11,137 nucleotides of DNA, from assembly GCA_030599175.1 (NCBI GenBank), contig JAUVON010000061.1, forward strand, positions 1 through 11,137. Reading direction: 5' to 3'. Shown here in pieces: positions 1 through 7,421 of the stretch (position 1 is the first letter of the stretch; the number at the start of each line of letters is the position of its first letter). The notes under the pieces were generated by a model that had not been told where the DNA came from, made no database searches, and saw only the letters and a list, made by a program, of their open reading frames with translations. Made by a program: the position numbers and the translations under genes. Origin of the DNA: Desulfobulbaceae bacterium (GTDB lineage Bacteria; Desulfobacterota; Desulfobulbia; Desulfobulbales; Desulfocapsaceae).

Positions 1-495
1 AGTGTTAAGGTGAGGATGAGGGACAGGTACGATGGTGCAGAACCGGCAGGTAACTCTGTGGCGGCACATAACCTCCTGCGTCTTGCTCTACTGCAGAACA
101 AACCGTTATGGCAGCAGATGGCCCGTAGCCTTATGGAATCTTTTGCTGAAGTAGTAAACCGCTATCCACCCGCGATGCCGCTTATGCTCACGGCCTGGCA
201 ACAGATTGACACCAAGCCTTCCCAGGTGATTATTGCCGGTGAACGGGGGAGGGTAGATACCAAAGCACTGCTGCATATTGTTGACCAATTTTTCGATCCG
301 AACCGCCTTTTTCTGTTGGCGGATGGTGCTGAAAATCAAACCTATCTTGCGCGGACGCTTCCCTTTCTGGAAACTCTCAGACCTATAGCAGGTAAGGCTA
401 CGGCCTATGTTTGTTCCGATTTCACCTGCAAGATGCCGGTGACTGACCCATTGGCACTGCAGCAGCAGCTGGAAGGACAAAAAACAGTAAACTGA
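1..495 (+). CDS. DUF255/YyaL-type thioredoxin-domain protein, C-terminal part
   Basis: Open from the first base of the window to a TGA at 493-495, so this is the 3' end of a longer gene whose start lies upstream. About 164 residues are visible. The phrase DGAEPAGNSVAAHNLLRLA near the visible start, and the closing stretch with GKATAYVC, FTCKMPVTDP and a run of Gln/Leu, are typical of the C-terminal end of the DUF255 family (YyaL in Bacillus, SPATA20 in animals). In that family an N-terminal thioredoxin fold is followed by an alpha/alpha-barrel resembling sugar epimerases or glycosidases. The thioredoxin part and any CxxC motif are outside the window. The cellular role of this family is poorly defined. 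The MFS gene begins 40 bp downstream on the same strand, so the two may be co-transcribed. Family assignment is from recognition of these motifs; the substrate is unknown. Confidence 0.85.
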   Translation, partial: SVKVRMRDRYDGAEPAGNSVAAHNLLRLALLQNKPLWQQMARSLMESFAEVVNRYPPAMPLMLTAWQQIDTKPSQVIIAGERGRVDTKALLHIVDQFFDPNRLFLLADGAENQTYLARTLPFLETLRPIAGKATAYVCSDFTCKMPVTDPLALQQQLEGQKTVN

Positions 496-535
496 TGGAG
501 CGATAAGGGTGAATTTTGATTGTTGATAAACAGCT

Positions 536-1717
536 ATGAAAAACAAGACCCTTGCTACACTCCTTCTCTCTGTCTTTATTGCCCTGCTTGGTATCGGTAT
601 CATTGTTCCGGTGATGCCGATGTTTGCCTCCGAACTTGGTGCCGGCGGCTTTGCCCTGGGCATGATTATCGCCGCTTTTTCAATCAGCAGAGGGGTGCTG
701 CAGCCTATTGTCGGTAATCTATCCGACAAATGGGGCCGGAAAAATTTTCTCATAGCCGGTCTATTCATCTACGGCATCGTCGGCCTGCTCATTCCTCAGG
801 CAACAAACGTAGGTAATTTAATAGCTATACGTGCCTTTCATGGAGTCGGTTCTGCAATGATTGTTCCTATAGCCATGGCCTATGTCGGCCTGCTTGCCCC
901 GGTTGGGCACGAAGGCCGCTATATGAGTTATCTCAATATAGCAATATTCTGCGGTATAGGATGCGGGCCGGTGATTGGAGGACTGGTTTCAGATCTTTTT
1001 GGTTTTGCTTACGTTTTTTATCTTATGGCGGTACTGAGTTTTATTGCCCTGATTCTGGTGATCAGTCATATGCCTAAACGCAGTCCTACAGAGATAAAGC
1101 AGGGTTCGACTCTTTTAAAAAGTATAAAAAAAATGGTCGGGAACAGCAGAACTGCAGGTATTCTTCTGGCCCGATATGCAACCATGATCATCATGGTGCC
1201 TACAATGGCCTTTTTGCCCCTGTTGATGTCAAACTGGCCTGTTCATACCGGTTTGCAGGTTGGGATGGTTATAGCCTGCAGAACCCTTACCAATGCTGTT
1301 TTGCAGGTTCCTTTTGGCAAGTTTGCCGATAAGTATAATAAGCTTGTTTTACTGCTGGCAGGCGTTCTTTGTATGAGTTTGGCTGTTCTGGCGATTCCTT
1401 CCATGGAAAACGTTGTGTCCATGACGATTCTCTACGTTGTCCTTGGTGTTGGGGAAGCGGTAATATGGCCGGTATTGGGCGCCTATGCCACTGAAGAGGG
1501 GCGAACGCATTATGGTCAAGGGACAATGATGGGGATGTTCAGTTTCACCATGAGCGCCGGGGTTCTCACTGGAGCAGTGCTGGCGGGGATGAGTATGGAT
1601 CTGGTTGGTATAAAATGGGCCTACTATACGTGTGGAGCAATGGTTTTGCTACTTACCCTGGTTGCAGCGAAAATGATTTTCAGCGGAGAGCAGGAAGCGA
1701 CAGCTGTAAGGGAGTAG
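536..1717 (+). CDS. MFS transporter, probable drug/metabolite:H+ antiporter
   Basis: Inner-membrane transporter of the major facilitator superfamily with 393 residues and about 12 hydrophobic segments, the usual size. The MFS motif A loop between helices 2 and 3 is clear at residues 60-69 (GNLSDKWGRK). Residues 140-149 (GIGCGPVIGG) match motif C in helix 5, which is characteristic of proton-driven exporters, so an efflux (DHA1-like) role is more likely than uptake. The substrate cannot be told from sequence. The start ATG at 536 is the only one possible near the 5' end because an in-frame TAA lies at 527-529. The Shine-Dalgarno match just before it is weak (an AAGGGTG at 504-510 is too far away). 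The gene follows the DUF255 gene by 40 bp and converges with the S1-domain gene, the two stop codons being 25 bp apart. Confidence 0.9.
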   Translation: MKNKTLATLLLSVFIALLGIGIIVPVMPMFASELGAGGFALGMIIAAFSISRGVLQPIVGNLSDKWGRKNFLIAGLFIYGIVGLLIPQATNVGNLIAIRAFHGVGSAMIVPIAMAYVGLLAPVGHEGRYMSYLNIAIFCGIGCGPVIGGLVSDLFGFAYVFYLMAVLSFIALILVISHMPKRSPTEIKQGSTLLKSIKKMVGNSRTAGILLARYATMIIMVPTMAFLPLLMSNWPVHTGLQVGMVIACRTLTNAVLQVPFGKFADKYNKLVLLLAGVLCMSLAVLAIPSMENVVSMTILYVVLGVGEAVIWPVLGAYATEEGRTHYGQGTMMGMFSFTMSAGVLTGAVLAGMSMDLVGIKWAYYTCGAMVLLLTLVAAKMIFSGEQEATAVRE

Positions 1718-1722
1718 CTGTC
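1699..1722. terminator. Hairpin between convergent genes, possible terminator
   Basis: A perfect 7-bp inverted repeat, GACAGCT (1699-1705) and AGCTGTC (1716-1722), encloses a 10-nt loop and includes the stop codon of the MFS gene. It sits where transcripts from the MFS gene (+) and the S1-domain gene (-) converge. Neither side has a convincing T run (ACTTATT follows on the + strand), so intrinsic termination is only a suggestion. Confidence 0.35.
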
Positions 1723-1742
1723 ACTTATTACCAGGTACGTTC

Positions 1743-2939
1743 TTATTTCTTCTCTGCCAGTTTTGCTTTCAACAGTGCCCCAAGGCTACCGACATCATTT
1801 GCAGCTTGTTTCTTCTTATTTCCTGAAATATAAGATTTATACTCAGACTGTTCCGCTATATCTTTACTATCCGGTGAGACATAATCTGTCGGTACCAGGC
1901 TTATTCGCCTCTCGCCCGGATCAGTGCTTTCTATGTTTACATCAATATTTTGCCCTTCTTCCATCACTTCTCTCGGATGGTGGATTTTACGTCCGCCGCC
2001 AAGTTTTGAAATATGGATCAGTCCGTCAATGCCTGGAGCCAAAGTAACAAATGCGCCGAATTGTGCCAGGCGGGCTACTCTTCCCGTATGTGTGGTGCCT
2101 TCGGGGAACTGCTCTGAAACAGTGTCCCACGGGTCGGCCAGGGTCTCTTTGTAGCTGAGTGAAATTCTGTCTTTTTCCCAGTCTATTTTTTTAACAACGA
2201 CAGACACTTTCTGGTCGACATGGAAATAATCAGCCACATTTTCCACTCGACTCCAGCCGATCTCGGAGATTGGAATAAGGCCGTCCACTCCTCCAATATC
2301 AACAAAAGCACCAAAATCTCTTACGGAACTGATCACACCCTCTACTGTTTGTCCTTCCTCAAGTATCTGCTGTAATTTCTCCTTGAGTTCTTCCCGTTCG
2401 GCTTCCTGGATAGCCCTGGCCGAGAGCACCAGGTTGCGTCCTCCCTCTTCAAAACGACTGATCAGAAATTTCATATGGGTTTCGAGGTATTCTTTCGCCG
2501 CATCTTCAACTCTTCTCAATCCCATCTGGGAATAGGGACAGAAAGCACGTATATTGCCACCAAGGGTGACTTCAAATCCGCCTTTAATTTCTGCCTTAAC
2601 AAAACCTTCCACCGGTATCTGGCTGCGGAATGCTTCTTCGAGATGGGCGTTGCTGGAGCCGGAACCAATTGACGTGGTAAAGAGCTGTTCTGAACCTTTT
2701 GTCTGGAGAAAATAGACATCAATCCTGTCACCGATTTCTTTGGTGAAACTGCCTTCCTTGTCGGCCAGTTCCGAGCTGTTCAGTACCCCTTCGCTTTTGC
2801 CGCCTACATCCAGAAAGGTGGTCTCCTGACCAATTCCGACTATTGTTGCGGTGATCTTCTCACCCGGCTTGATGCGTCGCAGTTTTTTAGTCTCTTCCAC
2901 TTTAAACAACTCTTCGAAACTTTCATTTTTTACTTCCAT
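1743..2939 (-). CDS. Four-domain S1 RNA-binding protein (rpsA-like)
   Basis: A 398-residue cytoplasmic protein with four S1 (OB-fold) RNA-binding repeats at roughly residues 24-92, 107-175, 194-264 and 279-350. The third and fourth are the most canonical: each has the G-V/R-V...FGAFV...G-DGLI-IS core, as in VRDFGAFVDIGGVDGLIPIS. The second is the most divergent. The tail (about 352-398) is charged and ends in a Lys-rich helix. True ribosomal protein S1 of Gram-negative bacteria usually has six S1 repeats and about 550 residues, so this is more likely a paralogue that binds RNA or the ribosome, or a translation/RNA-stability factor, than the main rpsA. It is the last gene of the lolA-radical SAM-S1 group. 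Its ATG lies 20 bp after the radical SAM stop, with only a modest GGA upstream, which suggests expression depends on the upstream transcript. Confidence 0.85.
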   Translation of the reverse strand: MEVKNESFEELFKVEETKKLRRIKPGEKITATIVGIGQETTFLDVGGKSEGVLNSSELADKEGSFTKEIGDRIDVYFLQTKGSEQLFTTSIGSGSSNAHLEEAFRSQIPVEGFVKAEIKGGFEVTLGGNIRAFCPYSQMGLRRVEDAAKEYLETHMKFLISRFEEGGRNLVLSARAIQEAEREELKEKLQQILEEGQTVEGVISSVRDFGAFVDIGGVDGLIPISEIGWSRVENVADYFHVDQKVSVVVKKIDWEKDRISLSYKETLADPWDTVSEQFPEGTTHTGRVARLAQFGAFVTLAPGIDGLIHISKLGGGRKIHHPREVMEEGQNIDVNIESTDPGERRISLVPTDYVSPDSKDIAEQSEYKSYISGNKKKQAANDVGSLGALLKAKLAEKK

Positions 2940-2959
2940 GTTGATCCGGTGTCCTATGT

Positions 2960-4762
2960 CTATGTTGTGTGGTGAACAGCTAAAGAAAGCACTCTGTCAT
3001 TGTCCCGGAACATCAACCGCTTCCGGCAGAGCTCGGTTATAAAGGTCACAAGTGATTCTTCTTTGAGGCCTTTGAAGTTTTGTAGAATATCATTCATTGT
3101 CTGGGGGGTATGGCAGAAAATATAGATTCTCCTCGAAAGTCCTTTTAACCTGTGCTGCAGGGGCAGGCCTGTCGGGTATTCCTGCCGGATTATAAGAAAA
3201 GTTCTACCATCACGGTATTGCAGGGCGGGTTTTCCTTTATCCTTTCTCATTTTATGAAAACTCTGCCACTGTTCTATTTTCTGGTATACCGGCTTCCATC
3301 GACGGTGCTGCAGCGTGCGATCTCCCCTGTAACCATTTACCAGATGTTGAAGAGATTTGTGATATCTCTGTGGAAAGAGTTTTTTTGTTTTGTAATGCAC
3401 TAAAATGGCATTGATGCCGAATTTACTGTAGTTTTTGTGTATTGGTGATTCGTGGCCAAGAAAAAAGGCGGCAGGAGTGAGGGGATGATAGGGCAGGACA
3501 AATTCGAGGTTTGCCAGTGTCTCCTCTATTTCTTTCTTTGTTGTGGTCGGAAATTCTGTAATCAGATTCCCTTCCACCAGTATCCCATTTTCAGCGCATA
3601 GTTTCATTACCGAAATATTGTCGATGACGGTTGTTCCTTTTTCCATTTTCTGCAGCAGTGAATTAGACAATGACTCAATACCTACCTGGACAGTGGAGAG
3701 TCCACCCCGCCTGTACAGTTTTAACCTCTCGGGCTGATGAATTGCCCGTATCTCGGCAAAATAATTGAGATCGATCTGCTGCCGGGAGATGGTCTTGAAG
3801 TAGTCATCCGTCTCTTTTAATGGCAATGTGTTATCAGTAAATGTGAAATTAATACACTTATATTGTTGTACAAGATGGGCTGTCTCCTGCACCATCCTGT
3901 CCGCATTTTTCATTCGATATTTCTTCCACTGAAGATTGAGGTTGCAGAACGAACACTTGTTCCACCAGCACCCCCTGGAAAATTCAAGCGGCAGAGTTGG
4001 AATAATGGGTACCTTGGAGAATATCCGAGCGATTTCATTGAAGTATGGACGGTAATCAGGGTATGGAAGTTCGTTTATATCTACAATTTCATCAGTTCTT
4101 ATTATCGATTCATGGGATTTGGCCAGGTTGTCCTGTTTGCCAGGTTTTTTTGGAAACTCTTTCAAAGAACGGCAAATGGAGAGAAGGGATTTTTCTCCTT
4201 CCCCGTCAACAATATAATCGATCTCCGGGAAATGGTGAAGAAGTGATCTGCCGATCCTGCCGGTGCATGAAGATCCGCCAAAAACGACTGGCACCTCTTC
4301 GTTAATATTTTTTACCTGTTTTGCCATATAGAGAGAAGGTAATAGCTGGTTGAAGCAAATGGAAAACCCTATAAGATCGTATTGATTGAGCTTGATGATG
4401 TTGATCCAGTCTGAACATGTCTTTTCAATGACCTCAACAAGGTTATCAAAGTGAGGACGAGACTGTTCTTTTTTTGACAGTACAGAGGAAAAAAGTTCCC
4501 TTGCCTTATCCTGCTGCGATGGAAAAAGAAGCGGCGAAAAAAGTGCTTCTCCAGCCCAGCTGTTGCTGCTTATTCTCCTGTAAGCATCAATCCCGATGGC
4601 TTCGGCAATATTGAGATAAGGGTGAAATGTATCGACCTGGCATCTCATCTCTTTTTCCAAAAAAGCTTTAAGGGAACCCAGCTGGATCGAAGGTCGATTA
4701 AAGATCGACCAGGGCATTGATATCAGGGCCAATTTAAAATGTGAGGAACGGCTGCCGGTCAT
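2960..4762 (-). CDS. B12-binding radical SAM protein, RiPP-maturation-like
   Basis: A 600-residue protein with three parts. Residues 10-200 resemble a cobalamin-binding Rossmann domain (opening LALISMPWSIFNRPSIQLG, later VVFGGSS and DYIVDGEGE). Residues 255-450 are the radical SAM barrel. The C-terminal part (about 510-600: LQYRDGRTFLIIR, then a small helical domain) resembles the tail seen in RiPP-maturation radical SAM proteins. The [4Fe-4S]-binding cysteines are C265, C270 and C273 in GCWWNKCSFCN, a CX4CX2C spacing rather than the standard CX3CX2C; in the related RiPP family (rSAM_ocin_1 type) the first spacing is longer still. TFTDNTLP (308-314), YFAEIRA and VQVGIESL also fit that family. 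Expected chemistry is SAM radical modification, possibly C-methylation, of a peptide or other substrate. No precursor peptide gene is nearby. The start is 12 bp after lolA and has a poor ribosome site, suggesting translational coupling. Confidence 0.8.
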   Translation of the reverse strand: MTGSRSSHFKLALISMPWSIFNRPSIQLGSLKAFLEKEMRCQVDTFHPYLNIAEAIGIDAYRRISSNSWAGEALFSPLLFPSQQDKARELFSSVLSKKEQSRPHFDNLVEVIEKTCSDWINIIKLNQYDLIGFSICFNQLLPSLYMAKQVKNINEEVPVVFGGSSCTGRIGRSLLHHFPEIDYIVDGEGEKSLLSICRSLKEFPKKPGKQDNLAKSHESIIRTDEIVDINELPYPDYRPYFNEIARIFSKVPIIPTLPLEFSRGCWWNKCSFCNLNLQWKKYRMKNADRMVQETAHLVQQYKCINFTFTDNTLPLKETDDYFKTISRQQIDLNYFAEIRAIHQPERLKLYRRGGLSTVQVGIESLSNSLLQKMEKGTTVIDNISVMKLCAENGILVEGNLITEFPTTTKKEIEETLANLEFVLPYHPLTPAAFFLGHESPIHKNYSKFGINAILVHYKTKKLFPQRYHKSLQHLVNGYRGDRTLQHRRWKPVYQKIEQWQSFHKMRKDKGKPALQYRDGRTFLIIRQEYPTGLPLQHRLKGLSRRIYIFCHTPQTMNDILQNFKGLKEESLVTFITELCRKRLMFRDNDRVLSLAVHHTT

Positions 4763-4774
4763 TTTATGATGCCA

Positions 4775-5473
4775 TTATTGCTCAATTATTTCAGTGTCTT
4801 CAGGGGGGATAAAAGAAAAAAAGGATCTGGCCCTCTTTTCATCCATTCCCACAAGAGTGTTCACCTGGATGTTGCTCAGGTTGAGGACCGTTATGGTGCC
4901 GAAGTGATCCCGGATATTCATTCTGCGAATAAGAGAAGATTTCGTCACCCATAGATGTACATCTTGAACCTGAGAGTGGGGTAGTCTGGGAACGAGTTTT
5001 ATTGTTCTAACTTCCTCTGTTGCACCTCCTGTGCCTTGGTCAGGAGAAAGAATAAGGAAATCCTTTTGTAAATTTCCATTGCCGGTAAAAAAGGAATAGG
5101 TAAGATCATTATTAAGGGTTTCAGCCGGGGAGACTATCATCTGATTCAGGTTTTCAAAATACATGGAGAAAACAGAACCATCGCTGACAAGTACCTGCTT
5201 GTCAGGACTGGAGTAATCCCAACGCATGCGGCTGTTGCCATCCTTTTTGTAAAAAACTGCCTGGCCGGATCCTTTCCGTGGCCGACCGGTCATCTCGCCT
5301 CTGGTTTGCTGGAAGAAATCAAAGGAGAGGCTTTGCATGCCGTCAATTCGGAGCTGCAGCCTTTCTGCTGTTTCTTTCGGAGATTCCACTGGGATTGTCT
5401 CTCCAGAACTTTGTAGAGGCGTAAGGTATAGCAGCGACAGGAGTGCGATGAATGCTGAAAACGATTTATACAT
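4775..5473 (-). CDS. lolA: LolA-like outer-membrane lipoprotein carrier protein
   Basis: Periplasmic chaperone that carries lipoproteins from the LolCDE complex to the outer membrane. The frame is open from 5557, but the start chosen here is the internal ATG at 5473, which begins a classic signal peptide (MYKSFSAFIALLSLLYL, predicted cleavage around residue 23). This gives a mature protein of about 210 residues, the usual LolA size. LolA features are present: a Phe-rich segment near FDFFQQTRGE (51-60), GSGQAVFYKK followed by MRWDYSSPDKQVLVSDG (about 68-99), and the closing FIPPEDTEII. The gene heads an apparent operon with the radical SAM and S1-domain genes. A lipoprotein made elsewhere in this window (the PLD-family protein) would be a client. 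It could be a LolA-family paralogue rather than the housekeeping copy. Confidence 0.85.
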   Translation of the reverse strand: MYKSFSAFIALLSLLYLTPLQSSGETIPVESPKETAERLQLRIDGMQSLSFDFFQQTRGEMTGRPRKGSGQAVFYKKDGNSRMRWDYSSPDKQVLVSDGSVFSMYFENLNQMIVSPAETLNNDLTYSFFTGNGNLQKDFLILSPDQGTGGATEEVRTIKLVPRLPHSQVQDVHLWVTKSSLIRRMNIRDHFGTITVLNLSNIQVNTLVGMDEKRARSFFSFIPPEDTEIIEQ

Positions 5474-5552
5474 TTTAAAATCAAGTAGGTTGAAGATATA
5501 TTGACCGGTTAAGATCTTGTGCAGCACTATGTTCCGTTGTCTTCGGAAGATT

Positions 5553-5729
5553 TTCAATAAAAAATTTAGTGTTCTCAGTCGAATATTGCACTATAGTTTT
5601 GGTGCTTTTGTTTCCTGGCGGAATTCGGGCAATACCTTCAGAGCAGAGAAGGGGGTGTCCAGGCAAGAGTACCTTTACTGCCCGTGCAACAGTTAATTCG
5701 TCCATTCCTGAGTCAAAGATACAGATCAT
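5553..5729 (-). pseudogene. murI: Decayed 5' fragment of a glutamate racemase gene
   Basis: On the minus strand an open frame (5774 down to 5481) contains MICIFDSGMDELTVARAVK, then ARIPPGNKSTKTIVQYSTEN and TKFF. This follows the order and spacing of the first ~58 residues of glutamate racemase (MIGIFDSG-GGLTVARA-...DTARxPYGxKS-ETI-YS-EN), the enzyme that makes D-glutamate for peptidoglycan. Signs of decay are clear. The Gly-Gly after DSG is replaced by Asp-Glu, the Asp-Thr of the DTAR segment is Gly-Ile, and homology stops after about 58 of the usual ~265 residues, so both catalytic cysteines are missing. The residues after this (NLPKTTEHSA...) do not look like MurI, nor do the other frames down to lolA. 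I read this as a truncated remnant, not a working enzyme. A small expressed peptide cannot be excluded. Confidence 0.7.
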
Positions 5730-5826
5730 GGTGAAAGAGTGTAGTGGGGAATTGGGTAGTTTATCAGGCGACATTTATACCAGAAAATGAGTTGAACAAC
5801 AAGCAGTGTCATAGTGGTCTCGATGA

Positions 5827-5855
5827 TTGACCCTGTATGTCAGGAAAAATAAATA
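5827..5855 (+). promoter_or_regulatory. Possible weak sigma-70 promoter of the KAS III gene
   Basis: TTGACC (5/6 match to the -35 consensus) at 5827-5832 is followed by a 17-bp spacer and TAAATA at 5850-5855, which matches only 3/6 of the -10 consensus. The surroundings are AT-rich, and the site lies about 28 bp before the ATG. Confidence 0.3.
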
Positions 5856-5882
5856 TTTGAGTGCAGATCTGAGAGGGATATC

Positions 5883-7016
5883 ATGTCCGATGTTGTAATC
5901 AGTGGTACTGGGTTGTTTACACCTCCCTATGTTGTTACCAATGAGGAATTGGTACAAGCTTACAACGCTTATGCCGATATGTATAATAAGACGAACAGCG
6001 AGGCAATTAATTCCGGTGAAGAGGAGGCTCTTCAGCATTCAAGTTGTGAATTTATTGAGAAAGCATCAGGGATCAGGCAGCGTTATGTGATGATAAAAGA
6101 TGGTATATTGGATAAGGAACGGATGATGCCCCTGGTTCCCCGCCGACCGGATGATGTACTGTCAATAACCGCTGAAATGGCAATAGCAGCAGGGCGTGAG
6201 GCGCTTAACCAGGCAAATAGAAAGCCGGAAGATATAGATCTTGTGATTTATGGTGCTTCAACATCCCAGAGACCCTGGCCTGCAGTTGCTGCCGAAATCC
6301 AGCAGGCTCTGGGCTGCGGCGGCTACGCTTTTGATATGACAGTTGCATGTTCAACAGGTACATTTGGTATATCAACAGCGGTTGATGCGATTTTGTCAGG
6401 GACAGCAACCTGTGCCTTAATTGTTAATCCCGAGTATGCTTCTCCCCAGATTAATTTCAGGGATCGTGACAGTCATTTTATTTTTGGTGATGTAGCGACA
6501 GCCTGTATTGTGGAAAAACAACAGACTGCCTCAGGTGAAAATTTATTTCGAATTATAGATCGTAAACTGAAGACCCATTTTTCAAACAATATCAGGACTA
6601 ATGCCGGTTATCTGACCCGCGCAGAACCAAACATCACTTTTGAGCGTTTTTTTGAACAGGATCAGTTTTTTATTCAGCATGGCCGAAAGGTGTTTAAAGA
6701 ACTCCTGCCCATGATCTGCAGTCTTGTTAAAAATCAACTTATGAGCTGTGAACTGGATATCAGTCAGATTCGCCGTATGTGGCTGCATCAGGCAAATATT
6801 AATATGAACATGTTTGTCGCACGCGGATTGCTCGGGCGAGTTCCTGAGCCTCATGAGGCACCAGTAGTTCTTGACGAATATGCCAACACAGCATCTGCTG
6901 GATCGATTATCGCTTATCATAAATACAAAGGGGATTTTAATCCCGGGGACAAAGGTATTCTTTGTTCTTTTGGTGCAGGTTACTCGATCGGAAGTCTGAT
7001 TATGGAGAAGCTGTAA
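5883..7016 (+). CDS. Beta-ketoacyl-ACP synthase III family protein (FabH-like)
   Basis: A thiolase-fold condensing enzyme of 377 residues, expected to start fatty-acid or polyketide chains by condensing an acyl-CoA with malonyl-ACP. The catalytic triad is visible: C156 in FDMTVACSTGTFG, H302 in WLHQANIN and N335 in YANTASAGS. INFRDRDSHFIFGDVATA (190-207) is the conserved KAS III core, and CSFGAGYSIGSL is the usual C-terminal glycine-rich strand. It is longer than E. coli FabH (317 residues). The extra length is largely an N-terminal insert around residues 25-60 (NAYADMYNKTNSEAINSG...), followed by EKASGIRQRYV. That insert marks a separate FabH-like subfamily, so the primer substrate may differ from acetyl-CoA. 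The ATG at 5883 has a good ribosome site (GAGAGGG, 5871-5877). It stands alone, converging 8 bp from the PilZ gene. Confidence 0.88.
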   Translation: MSDVVISGTGLFTPPYVVTNEELVQAYNAYADMYNKTNSEAINSGEEEALQHSSCEFIEKASGIRQRYVMIKDGILDKERMMPLVPRRPDDVLSITAEMAIAAGREALNQANRKPEDIDLVIYGASTSQRPWPAVAAEIQQALGCGGYAFDMTVACSTGTFGISTAVDAILSGTATCALIVNPEYASPQINFRDRDSHFIFGDVATACIVEKQQTASGENLFRIIDRKLKTHFSNNIRTNAGYLTRAEPNITFERFFEQDQFFIQHGRKVFKELLPMICSLVKNQLMSCELDISQIRRMWLHQANINMNMFVARGLLGRVPEPHEAPVVLDEYANTASAGSIIAYHKYKGDFNPGDKGILCSFGAGYSIGSLIMEKL

Positions 7017-7024
7017 GTTTTACG

Positions 7025-7357
7025 CTATCTGTATATGAGCTCATAGAGAGCTAATCGCTGCTGAAAGGATAGACTTTTAAACTTCACTCCCACTGTCGTT
7101 GTAAGTATAGGGGTATATTTCTTTTTGTCCTCTACTGATTCCCAGACTTTTTCTACGGGAAACTCCTGGAGATGGATACCCGAAATGCTATCGACAATAT
7201 CGACTACCCATCTTTTTTCATAACACTGTTTACAACGACATTTAAAGGAGATTCCCCCTGAGCTGATATCAACTACTTGACTTACCCCTTGAGGACAAAT
7301 AGTGACAGTGTCAGTAAATTCGTGTCGTTGCTGTTTTCTTCGATTCAGAACATTCAA
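7025..7357 (-). CDS. PilZ domain protein, probable c-di-GMP receptor
   Basis: A 110-residue stand-alone PilZ domain. The two cyclic-di-GMP-binding signatures are present at the expected places: RxxxR at R7-R11 (in NRRKQQRHEF) and [D/N]xSxxG at D30-G35 (VVDISSGGIS), ahead of the beta-barrel. Such proteins turn c-di-GMP levels into changes in motility, exopolysaccharide output or transcription, usually through a protein partner that cannot be named here. An oddity is a cysteine group, C40, C42 and C45 in the segment FKCRCKQCYEK, plus C21; this is not a usual PilZ feature. The start lies 64 bp downstream of the PEP-CTERM stop on the same strand with no obvious terminator between, so both may be transcribed from the sigma-54-type promoter farther up. 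The ribosome site is weak (AGGA about 14 nt before the ATG). Confidence 0.85.
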   Translation of the reverse strand: MNVLNRRKQQRHEFTDTVTICPQGVSQVVDISSGGISFKCRCKQCYEKRWVVDIVDSISGIHLQEFPVEKVWESVEDKKKYTPILTTTVGVKFKSLSFQQRLALYELIYR

Positions 7358-7421
7358 GTCGATATTATCCTGTAAGGTAAAAGTTCACTTTGTTATTCTC
7401 AAGGTACTTATCCAGGCATTT

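Larger units (their letters stand above)
5474..5882. other. Intergenic region between divergent lolA and KAS III genes
   Basis: This 409-bp gap separates divergent operons. It contains the murI-like remnant (5553-5729) and, near the right end, a ribosome binding site for the KAS III gene. The KAS III upstream sequence has TTGACC at 5827-5832 followed 17 bp later by TAAATA (5850-5855), a weak sigma-70-like candidate. No convincing promoter for the lolA operon was identified by eye. Confidence 0.5.

Noticed and set aside
106..768. 220-codon minus-strand frame opposite the DUF255 and MFS genes
   Set aside because: It overlaps two well-supported plus-strand genes, has no recognisable domain, and its composition is that of an antisense shadow.
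1743..2939. Calling the S1-domain gene rpsA
   Set aside because: Only four S1 repeats and 398 residues, and the operon context is not that of rpsA, so the general name is safer.
5540..5555. Small hairpin TCTTCGGAAGA followed by TTTTC, considered as a terminator
   Set aside because: The stem is only 4-5 bp with a minimal loop, and it falls inside the murI-like fragment on the way to lolA, where termination on the plus strand would have no upstream gene to serve.
5474..5557. Longer lolA start at 5557
   Set aside because: It would place about 28 polar and basic residues ahead of a clear signal peptide. The ATG at 5473 gives a normal LolA precursor.
5569..5790. 73-codon plus-strand frame upstream of the KAS III gene
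   Set aside because: It lies antisense to the murI-like stretch, whose protein similarity explains the open frame; there is no recognisable domain and no good ribosome site.
7038..7052. AGCTC/GAGCT inverted repeat at the end of the PilZ gene, considered as a terminator
   Set aside because: Only a 5-bp stem, inside the coding sequence, and without a T run on either strand.
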